Below are positions 8,325 through 16,563 of a stretch of DNA of 32,154 bases, piece after piece. The first letter of the stretch is position 1. Each line of letters opens with the position of its first letter. Made by a program: the position numbers and the translations under genes. The notes below the pieces were generated by a model. That model saw only the letters and a program-made list of their open reading frames with translations. It ran no database searches and had not been told where the DNA came from. The DNA comes from a bacterium (GTDB lineage: Bacteria > Patescibacteriota > Patescibacteriia > Patescibacteriales > GWC2-42-12), in NCBI GenBank assembly GCA_030649205.1, contig JAUSGE010000009.1:1-32154 (forward strand), in the 5' to 3' direction.

Positions 8325-8888
8325 ATGATAAAAAATTTTTTTAGCTATGTCTTTGAATTAATCAAAGTTGTAGCGATTTCTCTAGCCATTATTATTCCTA
8401 TCAGATATTATTTAATCCAGCCGTTTTATGTCAAAGGCGCTTCCATGGAGCCGAATTTTTACGATAAGGAATATTTAATCATTGACGAAATCAGCTACCG
8501 CTTTCACGAGTCGGAGCGCGGGGACATTGTTGTTTTCCGCTATCCGCGCGATCCGGATGAATTTTTCATTAAACGGATTATCGGTTTGCCCGGAGAAAAG
8601 GTGCAGATAAAAGACGGCGGGGTTTATATTTATAACCAAGCGCATCCGGATGGCTTTAAACTGGAAGAAAAATATTTGCCGGCGGACGTTAAGACTTACG
8701 GCATCAATGAAGAAATTATCAGCTTGAGCGATGGCGGGTATTTTGTCTTAGGCGACAATCGCGCCGCTTCAAAAGATTCCAGGAGTTTCGGCGTGCTGGA
8801 CAAAAAATTTATCACCGGCAAGGTATTATTGCGCGGCTGGCCGTTTAACCGCGTTAATGTTTTTTCAGCGCCAGAGTACAGCTATTAA
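8325..8888 (+). CDS. lepB: Signal peptidase I
   Basis: N-terminal TM, 'VKGASMEPNFYDKEYLIID', 'RGDIVVFRYPRDPDEFFIKRIIGLPGEKV', 'LGDNRAASKDSRSFG'. Confidence 0.96.
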   Translation: MIKNFFSYVFELIKVVAISLAIIIPIRYYLIQPFYVKGASMEPNFYDKEYLIIDEISYRFHESERGDIVVFRYPRDPDEFFIKRIIGLPGEKVQIKDGGVYIYNQAHPDGFKLEEKYLPADVKTYGINEEIISLSDGGYFVLGDNRAASKDSRSFGVLDKKFITGKVLLRGWPFNRVNVFSAPEYSY

Positions 8889-8993
8889 AATACAATTTTT
8901 AAATTTTTAATTTTATAAATAATTTTTAACGAATTAATTTTTAAAAATTTAAGCATTATTTAAAAATTAAAAATTCAAAAAATTTAAAAATTT

Positions 8994-10388
8994 TTGTTTA
9001 TGCCAAAAATGTTTAAGAAAAAAGACGCTGAAGAAAAAGCCTTGAAGCCAAGAAGAGGCAAATTCGTTTCCCGCCTGCGCGGCATGAAAGATATTTTGCC
9101 GGATGAATACAAATATTGGAACTTGGTGATTAAGAAAGCCACGGAGCTGTCCAAGGCTTATGGTTTCAGGCGGATTGACACGCCGACGCTGGAAGCGCTG
9201 GAGCTTTACGAGCGCTCCAGCGGCCGCGGCTCGGATATTGTCGCCAAAGAAATGTTTTCATTCGTTGATAAAAACGGCGATAAAATCGCTCTGCGGCCCG
9301 AAGCCACGCCGGGCATTGTCCGCGCTTATATTGAGCACGGCATGTTTAATTTGCCCCAGCCGGTTAAGCTGCTTTGGCTGGGTCCGGTGTTTCGCCACGA
9401 CAAGCCCCAGGCCGGCCGTTTCCGCCAATTCAGCCAGTATAACCTGGAAAATATCGGCGAAGCCAGCCCGGTGGCCGACGCGGAGCTGATCGCCATTGCT
9501 TATTATTTTTTCCGCGAATTACAGCTTGACGTGATGACGCAAATCAATAGCATCGGCTGCGCCAACTGCCGCAAGGACTATTTAGTTAAGCTGGAGGATT
9601 TTTACAAAGAGCGCGGCCGCCGGAGCAAACTGTGCAATGATTGTAAAAAAAGGCTGGCCAAAAATCCGCTGCGCTTATTGGATTGCAAGGAAAAACAATG
9701 CCAGGAGCTAGCCGGCGACGCGCCGCAGATCGTGGATAGCTTATGCGAAGATTGCCGCAACCATTTTATTAAAGTGCTGGAATATTTAGATGAGCTGGAT
9801 ATACCTTACAACTTAAATCCAACCTTGGTCAGAGGCTTGGATTATTATAACCGCACGGTGTTTGAAATTTGGCCGGCTTTCGCGGAAAGCCAGGCGGGCA
9901 AGCCCGCTGACGCCGAGGCGGCCGGCAAAGTTGAACCGCCCAGGCAGAATGCTTTGGGCGGCGGCGGACGCTATGACGGGCTGGTGGAGTACATGGGCGG
10001 ACGGGAAACGCCGGCTTGCGGTTTCGGCATCGGCATTGAAAGAGTGATTTTAAAGATAAAAGAAAAAAATATTCCCTTGCGCGACGAAGAAAAAGGCGAT
10101 GTTTTTTTGGCCCAGCTGGGCGACCAGGCTAAAAGGAAGATTATGAAATTGTTTGAAGAGTTGCGCAAAGCCGGCTTAAACGTGCGCCAGGCTTTTTCCA
10201 AGGATAGCTTAAAAAGCCAGCTGGAGGCGGCCAATAAAATGGGAGTTAAGTACACTCTGATTTTAGGCCAAAAGGAAGTTATGGACGGCACGATTTTAAT
10301 CCGCGACATGGAATCGGGCATTCAGGAAATAGTTGATTATAAGAAAATTATGGGCGAGCTGGAAAAAAGATTGGATAATGGAAAGTAA
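8994..10388 (+). CDS. hisS: Histidyl-tRNA synthetase (TTG at 8994 or ATG at 9000)
   Basis: 'RGMKDILPDEYKYW', 'ALRPEATPGIVRAYIEHGM', 'NPLRLLDCKEKQC', 'LVRGLDYYNRTVFE', 'ALGGGGRYDGLVEYMGG', C-terminal anticodon-binding domain. Confidence 0.96.
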   Translation: MFMPKMFKKKDAEEKALKPRRGKFVSRLRGMKDILPDEYKYWNLVIKKATELSKAYGFRRIDTPTLEALELYERSSGRGSDIVAKEMFSFVDKNGDKIALRPEATPGIVRAYIEHGMFNLPQPVKLLWLGPVFRHDKPQAGRFRQFSQYNLENIGEASPVADAELIAIAYYFFRELQLDVMTQINSIGCANCRKDYLVKLEDFYKERGRRSKLCNDCKKRLAKNPLRLLDCKEKQCQELAGDAPQIVDSLCEDCRNHFIKVLEYLDELDIPYNLNPTLVRGLDYYNRTVFEIWPAFAESQAGKPADAEAAGKVEPPRQNALGGGGRYDGLVEYMGGRETPACGFGIGIERVILKIKEKNIPLRDEEKGDVFLAQLGDQAKRKIMKLFEELRKAGLNVRQAFSKDSLKSQLEAANKMGVKYTLILGQKEVMDGTILIRDMESGIQEIVDYKKIMGELEKRLDNGK

Positions 10389-10418
10389 ATAATATTATAT
10401 AGAAAGGCAGGTGGACTA

Positions 10419-10655
10419 ATGGCAGAATTTAAAAGAAAAAAAGGCGAAAGTTTTGAAAGCTTCTTAAGAAGGTTCAATAAAAAGCTTCAGCAAAGCGGCA
10501 AATTATATCTGGCTCGCCAGGTTCAGCATGTTCAGCCGCGGATAAACAAGACCCAGCAGAAGAAGCGGGCCTTGGTTGGCATGAAATTGAAATCAAAAAG
10601 GGAATATTTAAAGAGAATCGGCAAGTTAAAAGAAGAGCCGAGAAAAAGATGGTAA
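10419..10655 (+). CDS. rpsU: 30S ribosomal protein bS21
   Basis: 78 aa, basic, 'KKGESFESFLRRFNKKLQQSGKLYLAR...', preceded by an AGGTGG ribosome-binding site. Confidence 0.88.
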   Translation: MAEFKRKKGESFESFLRRFNKKLQQSGKLYLARQVQHVQPRINKTQQKKRALVGMKLKSKREYLKRIGKLKEEPRKRW

Positions 10656-10700
10656 TTGAATTGTCATTAATGCTCGGCTGGAGAAATTATTTTTTATTTT

Positions 10701-10724
10701 CTACCCGGCTTCAGCCGGAGTTAA
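10701..10724. repeat. Palindromic repeat 'cccggctTCAGCCGGAGTTAA'
   Basis: Its reverse complement ttaactccggctgaagccggg matches 20 of 21 nt of ttaactccggctaaagccggg near 23690-23710. Confidence 0.75.
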
Positions 10725-10737
10725 AATATGCGGACAG

Positions 10738-10899
10738 GATTAATTTCTGAATTTACTCGCATCCAGGATGATTTTTGCCTCCGGCACGGCTGAATTTGCC
10801 TAAAAATGGCAAACTCGCTCCGCTCAAACATGCCATTTTCTTAACGGCAAATTCAGCCTAAAAATCATATGTCTGCTCGTAAAATTCAGGAATTAATCC
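10738..10899. repeat. Long imperfect hairpin (about 162 nt) between rpsU and yqeY
   Basis: Outer arms 10738-10757/10879-10899; inner perfect arms GGCTGAATTTGCC/GGCAAATTCAGCC and AAAATGGCA/TGCCATTTT; apex aactcgctccgctcaaac. Confidence 0.85.
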
Positions 10900-10929
10900 T
10901 TACCGATTCTGTTAATGTTGCGTTAAAAT

Positions 10930-11379
10930 ATGTCTAAATTAGCAGAAAAAATTAGCAGCGACTTGAAAGCGGCGATGCTGGAAAAGCGCGCCGATGAGCT
11001 ATCAACATTACGCCTGCTGATCGCGGCCGCGCGCAATAAAGAAATTGCTTTAAGAAAAGATGGGCAGGCCGAATTATCCGATGAGCAAATTTTAGAAGTG
11101 GTCGGCTCGGAGGTAAAGAAGCGCCGCGATTCAGTGGAAGCGTACATTCAGGGCGGGCGGCAAGAGCTGGCGGAAAAAGAAAACGCGGAAATAAAAATTT
11201 TGCAGAAGTATTTGCCGGCGCAGATGTCTGACCAAGAGTTAGAAAAAGTTGTTCAGGAAGTAATCGCCTCGGGCGCTGATAATTTTGGCAAAGCTATGGG
11301 TCAAGTCATGGCTCGGGTCAAAGGCAAGACTGACGGCGGGAAGGTCGGAGAAATAGTGAAAAAGATGCTGGCGAAATAA
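10930..11379 (+). CDS. GatB/YqeY domain protein
   Basis: 149 aa: 'LRLLIAAARNKEIALRKDG', 'EVKKRRDSVEAYIQGGRQELAEKENAEIKILQKYLPAQMSDQEL', 'GKAMGQVMARVKGKTDGGKVGEIVKKML'. Confidence 0.94.
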   Translation: MSKLAEKISSDLKAAMLEKRADELSTLRLLIAAARNKEIALRKDGQAELSDEQILEVVGSEVKKRRDSVEAYIQGGRQELAEKENAEIKILQKYLPAQMSDQELEKVVQEVIASGADNFGKAMGQVMARVKGKTDGGKVGEIVKKMLAK

Positions 11380-11395
11380 ATTGAGATGCCAATTG

Positions 11396-11433
11396 ACACT
11401 CGGTGTCCCCGTGGACACCGAGTGTTTTTTTTG
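11396..11433 (+). terminator. Intrinsic terminator of yqeY
   Basis: Perfect 13-bp stem ACACTCGGTGTCC-CCGT-GGACACCGAGTGT followed by a run of eight or more T. Confidence 0.88.
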
Positions 11434-11443
11434 AGGGCGTTTT

Positions 11444-12910
11444 TTATATTTTCGGAATATATCTTTTAAGGCTGTCCAGCACCGAATGCCTTAAGTTCTG
11501 CTTGATTTTATTTCTGGCCGAGGCGGTTTTGACGAATTTGAGCCAGTCGCGGTTCGGGCTTTTGCGTTTTTTATCAGTAATAATTTCCACCAGGTCGCCG
11601 TTTTTCAGTTCTTGATCCAGCTGCGCGATTTTATCATTTATCAGGGCGCTGACCGCTTGGTTGCCGATATCCGTGTGCACGGTGTAGGCGAAATCAATCG
11701 GCGTAGCGCCTTGGGGCAAATCAAAAACATCGCCTTTGGGAGAAAAGACGAAAATTCGGTCATGAAAAACGTCAAATTTAATTTGTTTGATAAAATCGTG
11801 CGTGTCCTCGGTTTCCTTTTGAATTTTTAAAACCTCTTTGACCCAGGCCGGCTGCTGCCTGGCGTCGTCATCGCTTTTGCCTTTTATTTTGTAATACCAG
11901 TGGGCGGCAATGCCGTATTTAGCTTCTTCATCCATCTCTTTGGTTCTGATTTGAAATTCCGCGGGACTGTTTTCCGGACCGAAAACCGTGGTGTGCAAGC
12001 CGCGGTAGCCGTTAGGCTTAGGCACGGCGATATAGTCCTTAAAACGAATCGGATTGGGCCGCCAGAGCGAGTGGATGATGCCCAGAGTTTTATAGCAGTC
12101 GGCGATATTGGGCACGATAATCCTTAAGGCGAAAACGTCATAAATTTCGTCAAATTTTCGGTCTTTTTTCTGCATTTTCAGATAAATGCTGTACAGGTGC
12201 TTAAAACGGCTGGTAATTTGGAAAGGGATTTTCGCTTCTTTGAGCTTGGCGCCCAGGGTATTTTTTACTTTTTGAATGTACTGGTTATGCTCAAGTTTTT
12301 TTTCCACCTCGTATTTATATTCCAGTTTTTTATATTCTTCAGGGTAAAGGTGCTTAAAGCAAATATCTTCCATTTGCCATTTTAGCCGGTAGATGCCTAA
12401 CAGGCCGGCGATGGGGGAATAAATTTCCAAAGTTTCTCTGGCGATGCGCTGGCGTTTTTCCAGAGGCAATGAATCCAGAGTGCGCAGGTTATGCAGGCGG
12501 TCGGCGAATTTTATCAGGATGACTCTTAGATCTTTGGCCATGGCCAAAAACATTTTGCGCAAGCTCTCGCGATAGCGCTCAATGCCGCGATATTTGATTT
12601 TGCTTAATTTAGTAATGCCTTCCACCAGGACAGCGATCTCTTGGCCGAAATTTTTTTCAATCTCCGCCAGCGTGTATTCGGTGTCCTCGGGAATATCATG
12701 CAATAATCCGGCCACCACGGTTTCCAGGTCGCCCTTGATCTGCGTTAACACAAAAGCGGTGTGCAGGCAGTGCTGGATATACGGTTCGCCGCTTTTTCTT
12801 TTCTGGCTGGAGTGGGCTTTAACCGCGAAGTCATAAGCCAGCTGGAGCATGGCAGTGTCGGCTTTGGGATTATTTTCTTTAAATTTGCTGATGACTTGGC
12901 TGATGGTCAT
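11444..12910 (-). CDS. RelA/SpoT family (p)ppGpp synthetase/hydrolase: HD, synthetase and TGS domains, no evident ACT domain
   Basis: 'AGLLHDIPEDTEYTLAEI', 'IKFADRLHNLRTL', 'DVFALRIIVPNIADCYKTLGIIHSLWRPNPIRFKDYIAVPKPNGYRGLHTTV', TGS 'IFVFSPKGDVFDLPQGATPIDFAYTVHTDIG'. Confidence 0.95.
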   Translation of the reverse strand: MTISQVISKFKENNPKADTAMLQLAYDFAVKAHSSQKRKSGEPYIQHCLHTAFVLTQIKGDLETVVAGLLHDIPEDTEYTLAEIEKNFGQEIAVLVEGITKLSKIKYRGIERYRESLRKMFLAMAKDLRVILIKFADRLHNLRTLDSLPLEKRQRIARETLEIYSPIAGLLGIYRLKWQMEDICFKHLYPEEYKKLEYKYEVEKKLEHNQYIQKVKNTLGAKLKEAKIPFQITSRFKHLYSIYLKMQKKDRKFDEIYDVFALRIIVPNIADCYKTLGIIHSLWRPNPIRFKDYIAVPKPNGYRGLHTTVFGPENSPAEFQIRTKEMDEEAKYGIAAHWYYKIKGKSDDDARQQPAWVKEVLKIQKETEDTHDFIKQIKFDVFHDRIFVFSPKGDVFDLPQGATPIDFAYTVHTDIGNQAVSALINDKIAQLDQELKNGDLVEIITDKKRKSPNRDWLKFVKTASARNKIKQNLRHSVLDSLKRYIPKI

Positions 12911-12989
12911 AATTAGTTGCGCTTGGCATTTTAATTATGTTATAATAGTATTATAAAAAAGTGGAAAAGTCAAAAGAGTTTGATTCAAA

Positions 12990-13140
12990 AATCCTAAACT
13001 CTAAACTCTAAATCCTAAACAAATTCTAATGCTCCAAATTCTAAATTCAAAACAAATGCAAATGTAAATGCAAATGCATTTAGTTTGGAATATTTGAATT
13101 TAGGATTTAGGATTTGTTTAGAGTTTAGGATTTAGAATTT
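12990..13140. repeat. Telomere-like CCTAAA/TTTAGG degenerate inverted repeat
   Basis: Left arm aatcctaaactctaaactctaaatcctaaacaaattct...ctaaattcaaa; right arm tttggaatatttgaatttaggatttaggatttgtttagagtttaggatttagaattt. Confidence 0.85.
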
Positions 13141-13149
13141 ATTGTCCCC

Positions 13150-15933
13150 ATGCAAAAATTTAGTAAATACTCTAAAATTTTTTTACTAGCAATCTTTTTA
13201 TTGCTGGCCGCGGTTTTTTTGTCTCATTCCGTTCGCGCGGCCGCGGCTGACGTGGGATTAAACTACGCGGCCGGCACGGGCTTGAGCAATGCCCAGGATA
13301 TCAGGGTCATTATCGCTAAAATTATCAGGATCGCCCTGGGTTTTCTCGGCGTGATCGCGGTCAGCCTGGTTATTTACGCCGGCTGGCTGTGGATGACCAG
13401 CCAAGGCAATGAGGAAAAAATTGAGCAGGCGAAAAAGATCTTGAAGAACGCGGTTATCGGCCTGATAATTATTTTGTCCGCTTTCGCCGTCGTCAGCTTT
13501 ATTTTAAATCAGCTGACCGGCGAGGGCGGTAATTCCAATAAAGCCGGCGGCGGCGGGGGCGTAAAAAATTATGGCTTGTCGGCTTTAGGCAATGGCATAA
13601 TTGAATCGCATTATCCGGCGCGCGATCAAAAAGAAGTGCCAAGAAATGCCAGCATTATTATTACTTTTAGAGAGTTGATGAAGGCTGAAACTTTATGCAA
13701 GCCTAAAGATGCGACGCCAACTATCTGCGATGGCGATGATATTAACACAGATGTAATCAGGATTTTTAAGAAAAGCGATTCAGCCGTTTGCGTTACCGGT
13801 AGCTCGCCTGCGTCTGGCTGTACCTCTTTAGTTGACGCGAAAGTTTATACAACGGCTGACGGCAAGACTTATGTTTTCGCGCCAAAAAATTATTTGGGCT
13901 CGCCTTCGGAATATATTGATTATTCGGTTTATTTAAGCAAAGATTTAAAAAGAAAAACCGGTGATGGGGCATTTTTGGGTAAAACTCCAGAGGAATATGC
14001 CTGGAGTTTTGAAGTCAGCAATAAAATTGATTTGACGCCGCCGCAAGTTATAAAAAACAGCCTGGCGCCGGCGCCGGACAATATAAAAGATACAGTAGCG
14101 CCTGGTGCCGGCGCGTCAGCGACGGGCACGATTACGGTTAATTCAGAGCCGTCAATTTATAGCGAGGCGAAGGTATTGTTGGTAATGAAACCGATGGTGG
14201 ATGATCCCTCAGTAATTCCGCAAACAGATCCGCCGACTAAAATATTAGCTTCCTGGAGCGATGCCACGGCTACGGTTGATAAAAGTTGCGACCAAGGCGG
14301 AGAGTTCAAGGTCAATGTTGATAGCGCTAATAAGAGCATTATTAAATTAACAGATAGTAGCGGCATATCATTGGGCCAGGGCGCGGTTAGCGGTAAAACT
14401 GTTGCTTTTACCCTGTGTAATTTAAAATTAACGCTTAATTCCGGCAATTTCACGGAGGGGAACGAATGGACAGTTAAGATTAAAGCTATGACCGTTGCCG
14501 ATACCATAACCGCGGGAGATATAACCTATATCGCCAGTGATACGGCAGGCGGCGCTAATTTTGTAGTTGGAAATAATAATACAACCGCGAATAATTTAAA
14601 GGACGCAATAAATAACATATCATCTCCCAATCCAGACATTGCCGCTACTGCTTCGGGCAATGTTGTTACGGTGAAAGCCAAAGTCGCCGGTCTAGCCGGC
14701 AATAGCATTAATTTATCAAACAGTAACTCGGCGGCGCTAACGGTAGTCGCTATGAAAGACGGAAAAGATAAAATAGATGAGGTTAATAATACTTGCATAA
14801 AAAATCCTCCACAACTTAATTGTAAAACAGACGAGCCCATGAATTCGGCGATCCAAATTGAATTTAATGAAGCCATTATGCCCCTGGTAGTTTCCGGCGC
14901 GAGCGATGATTTAAAAGATTATATCAGAGTGGTTAATGCTGTCTCTATCCCAGTAGCAAAAGATGGCGCTTGTACGTCTGATGCAGACTGTCTGTCATAT
15001 AAATGCGATAACAATAAATGCGCGGGTAATTATTTGGCCGGAAAATTCGCGGTGTCCAATCAATACAGAACGGTTGATTTTTTATCAGACAAAGAGTGCG
15101 GTTTTAACGCCTGCGGGGAAAAAATTTATTGTTTGCCGCCTAATAGCCATTTGCGCGTTGAACTTTCCGCGGCCAGTTTGATTTCTTGCGCGAAGAATGG
15201 CAAAGCAGACGATAGTCTTTGCCAAGACAAGTCGCCGTTTAATACCTGCGACACAGCCAGAAAGTTTTGCCGTGATAGCGCGAATAAATATTTTCCTCAA
15301 GCCAATAAGGCCGGAACAAAAATCGTGGACGGCATAGTTGACGCGGCTTTTAATTCATTGGACGGCAATCGCAACGACTCGGCTTATGGTCCGGCCAGCT
15401 ATTATAATGAAAACGCGCCGGTTGCCGCAGAAGGCGATAGTTATCAGTGGTCGTTTTTTATCAGCAATAAACTTAATCTAACTCCGCCGAAAATTAAAAC
15501 GCCCACTATTCCGGTCAAGGACGAGTCTGGCGTTGATTTAAATAAAGCGATTACCATCAGTTTTGATAAATTAATGCTGTCATCGCGCTTAACCACCGGC
15601 AGTTTGACAATCAAAAATGGCAATGAAGACGTTCTGCATTATTTGCTTAATCTAAGAAGTTTTCTGGATCAGCCTTTGGGCTATTGGGCGACCAATCAGG
15701 GGAAACAAAGCGTTCCTGGCGCCAGTACCATAGATCAAACCGATGTTTATATTAATCATTCTCCCTTCAGCAATGCCGCCAGCTATAAAGCCCAAGCCGG
15801 GTCCGGCTTAAAAGATATTTATCAAAATTGTTTTAAGCCCTGCGCCGGTCCGGCCTGTTCGGGAGACGCTAATTCGGTTACCGATGGTTTGCCCTGCTGC
15901 TGCAACGGCGCTCGGGGAGAAAGTTGTCCATAA
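13150..15933 (+). CDS. Surface protein: signal peptide plus VirB2/TrbC pilin-like two-TM N-terminus fused to Ig-like ectodomain
   Basis: N-terminus '...AAADVGLNYAAGTGLSNAQDIRVIIAKIIRIALGFLGVIAVSLVIYAGWLWMTSQGNEEKIEQAKKILKNAVIGLIIILSAFAVVSFILNQLTG', then SbsA/Big-type Ig-like segments ('ESHYPARDQKEVPRNASIIITFRELM', 'PVKDESGVDLNKAITISFDKLM') and Cys-rich patches. Confidence 0.8.
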   Translation: MQKFSKYSKIFLLAIFLLLAAVFLSHSVRAAAADVGLNYAAGTGLSNAQDIRVIIAKIIRIALGFLGVIAVSLVIYAGWLWMTSQGNEEKIEQAKKILKNAVIGLIIILSAFAVVSFILNQLTGEGGNSNKAGGGGGVKNYGLSALGNGIIESHYPARDQKEVPRNASIIITFRELMKAETLCKPKDATPTICDGDDINTDVIRIFKKSDSAVCVTGSSPASGCTSLVDAKVYTTADGKTYVFAPKNYLGSPSEYIDYSVYLSKDLKRKTGDGAFLGKTPEEYAWSFEVSNKIDLTPPQVIKNSLAPAPDNIKDTVAPGAGASATGTITVNSEPSIYSEAKVLLVMKPMVDDPSVIPQTDPPTKILASWSDATATVDKSCDQGGEFKVNVDSANKSIIKLTDSSGISLGQGAVSGKTVAFTLCNLKLTLNSGNFTEGNEWTVKIKAMTVADTITAGDITYIASDTAGGANFVVGNNNTTANNLKDAINNISSPNPDIAATASGNVVTVKAKVAGLAGNSINLSNSNSAALTVVAMKDGKDKIDEVNNTCIKNPPQLNCKTDEPMNSAIQIEFNEAIMPLVVSGASDDLKDYIRVVNAVSIPVAKDGACTSDADCLSYKCDNNKCAGNYLAGKFAVSNQYRTVDFLSDKECGFNACGEKIYCLPPNSHLRVELSAASLISCAKNGKADDSLCQDKSPFNTCDTARKFCRDSANKYFPQANKAGTKIVDGIVDAAFNSLDGNRNDSAYGPASYYNENAPVAAEGDSYQWSFFISNKLNLTPPKIKTPTIPVKDESGVDLNKAITISFDKLMLSSRLTTGSLTIKNGNEDVLHYLLNLRSFLDQPLGYWATNQGKQSVPGASTIDQTDVYINHSPFSNAASYKAQAGSGLKDIYQNCFKPCAGPACSGDANSVTDGLPCCCNGARGESCP

Positions 15934-15940
15934 AAGTAAT

Positions 15941-16074
15941 CGTCATTCCCGTGAAAACGGGAATCCAGAAAAAATTCTGTCTGGATCCCTGCTTTCGCAG
16001 GGATGACGAAAAGGGGCAGGCATGACGGATAAGCAAACGTCATTCCCGCGCAGGCGGGAATCCAGAAAAAAATG
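15941..16074. repeat. VIPAKAGIQ-type palindromic repeat cluster, left flank of the GIY-YIG ORF
   Basis: cgtcattcccgtgaaaacgggaatccag...ctggatccctgctttcgcagggatgacg and cgtcattcccgcgcaggcgggaatccag. Confidence 0.9.
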
Positions 16075-16368
16075 TACCAAGAAAAAATATCGTACATCTA
16101 TATCATGGCCAGCGGTAAGAATGGAACTTTGTATATTGGAGTAACTTCAAATCTGCAGGATAGAGTAAATAAACATAAGCAAGGCCTATTTGGCGGATTT
16201 ACCAAAAAGTATAATATTATAGATTTAGTTTATTACGAAATATTTGGCGATATTCAAGAAGCCTTTACCAGAGAAAAGCAGTTAAAAAAATGGAAAAGAA
16301 ACTGGAAGATAAAGTTAATTGAAAAAGATAATCCGGGCTGGAACGATTTATCTGATAAATTATTTTAA
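16072..16368 (+). CDS. GIY-YIG domain protein
   Basis: 'SYIYIMASGKNGTLYIGVTSNLQDRVNKHKQGLFGGFTKKYNIIDLVYYEIFGDIQEAFTREKQLKKWKRNWKIKLIEKDNPGW'; single-domain UPF0213/YhbQ-like form. Confidence 0.93.
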   Translation: MYQEKISYIYIMASGKNGTLYIGVTSNLQDRVNKHKQGLFGGFTKKYNIIDLVYYEIFGDIQEAFTREKQLKKWKRNWKIKLIEKDNPGWNDLSDKLF

Positions 16369-16372
16369 AATC

Positions 16373-16555
16373 GTCATTCGTGGAGTTTCTGGATGCCTGC
16401 CTACGCAGGAATGACGGATAAGCAAACGTCATTCCCGTGAAAACGGGAATCCAGAAAAAATTCTGTCTGGATCCCTGCTTTCGCAGGGATGACGGAGAGG
16501 GGCAAGGGATGACAAAAGAGGCGCGGGAATGACAAAGATAAGCCCGCAATGACAA
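16373..16555. repeat. VIPAKAGIQ-type palindromic repeat cluster, right flank of the GIY-YIG ORF
   Basis: Includes a 68-nt segment (16427-16494) identical to 15941-16008, and atgacggataagcaaacgtcattcccg identical to 16022-16048. Confidence 0.9.
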
Positions 16556-16563
16556 GGTATAAA

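Noticed and set aside
9550-9770. Unusual Cys-rich zinc insertion in HisRS
   Set aside because: The CxxC...NPLRLLDCK...C pattern is common in bacterial HisRS; not novel.
15833-15933. 927-aa surface protein truncated by repeat insertion
   Set aside because: The C-terminus (CCCNGARGESCP-stop) precedes the repeat and looks like a plausible natural end; no evidence of lost domains without orthologues.
15941-16555. CRISPR array
   Set aside because: Repeats are palindromic, unevenly spaced and partly coding-flanking; no regular unique spacers and no cas genes nearby.
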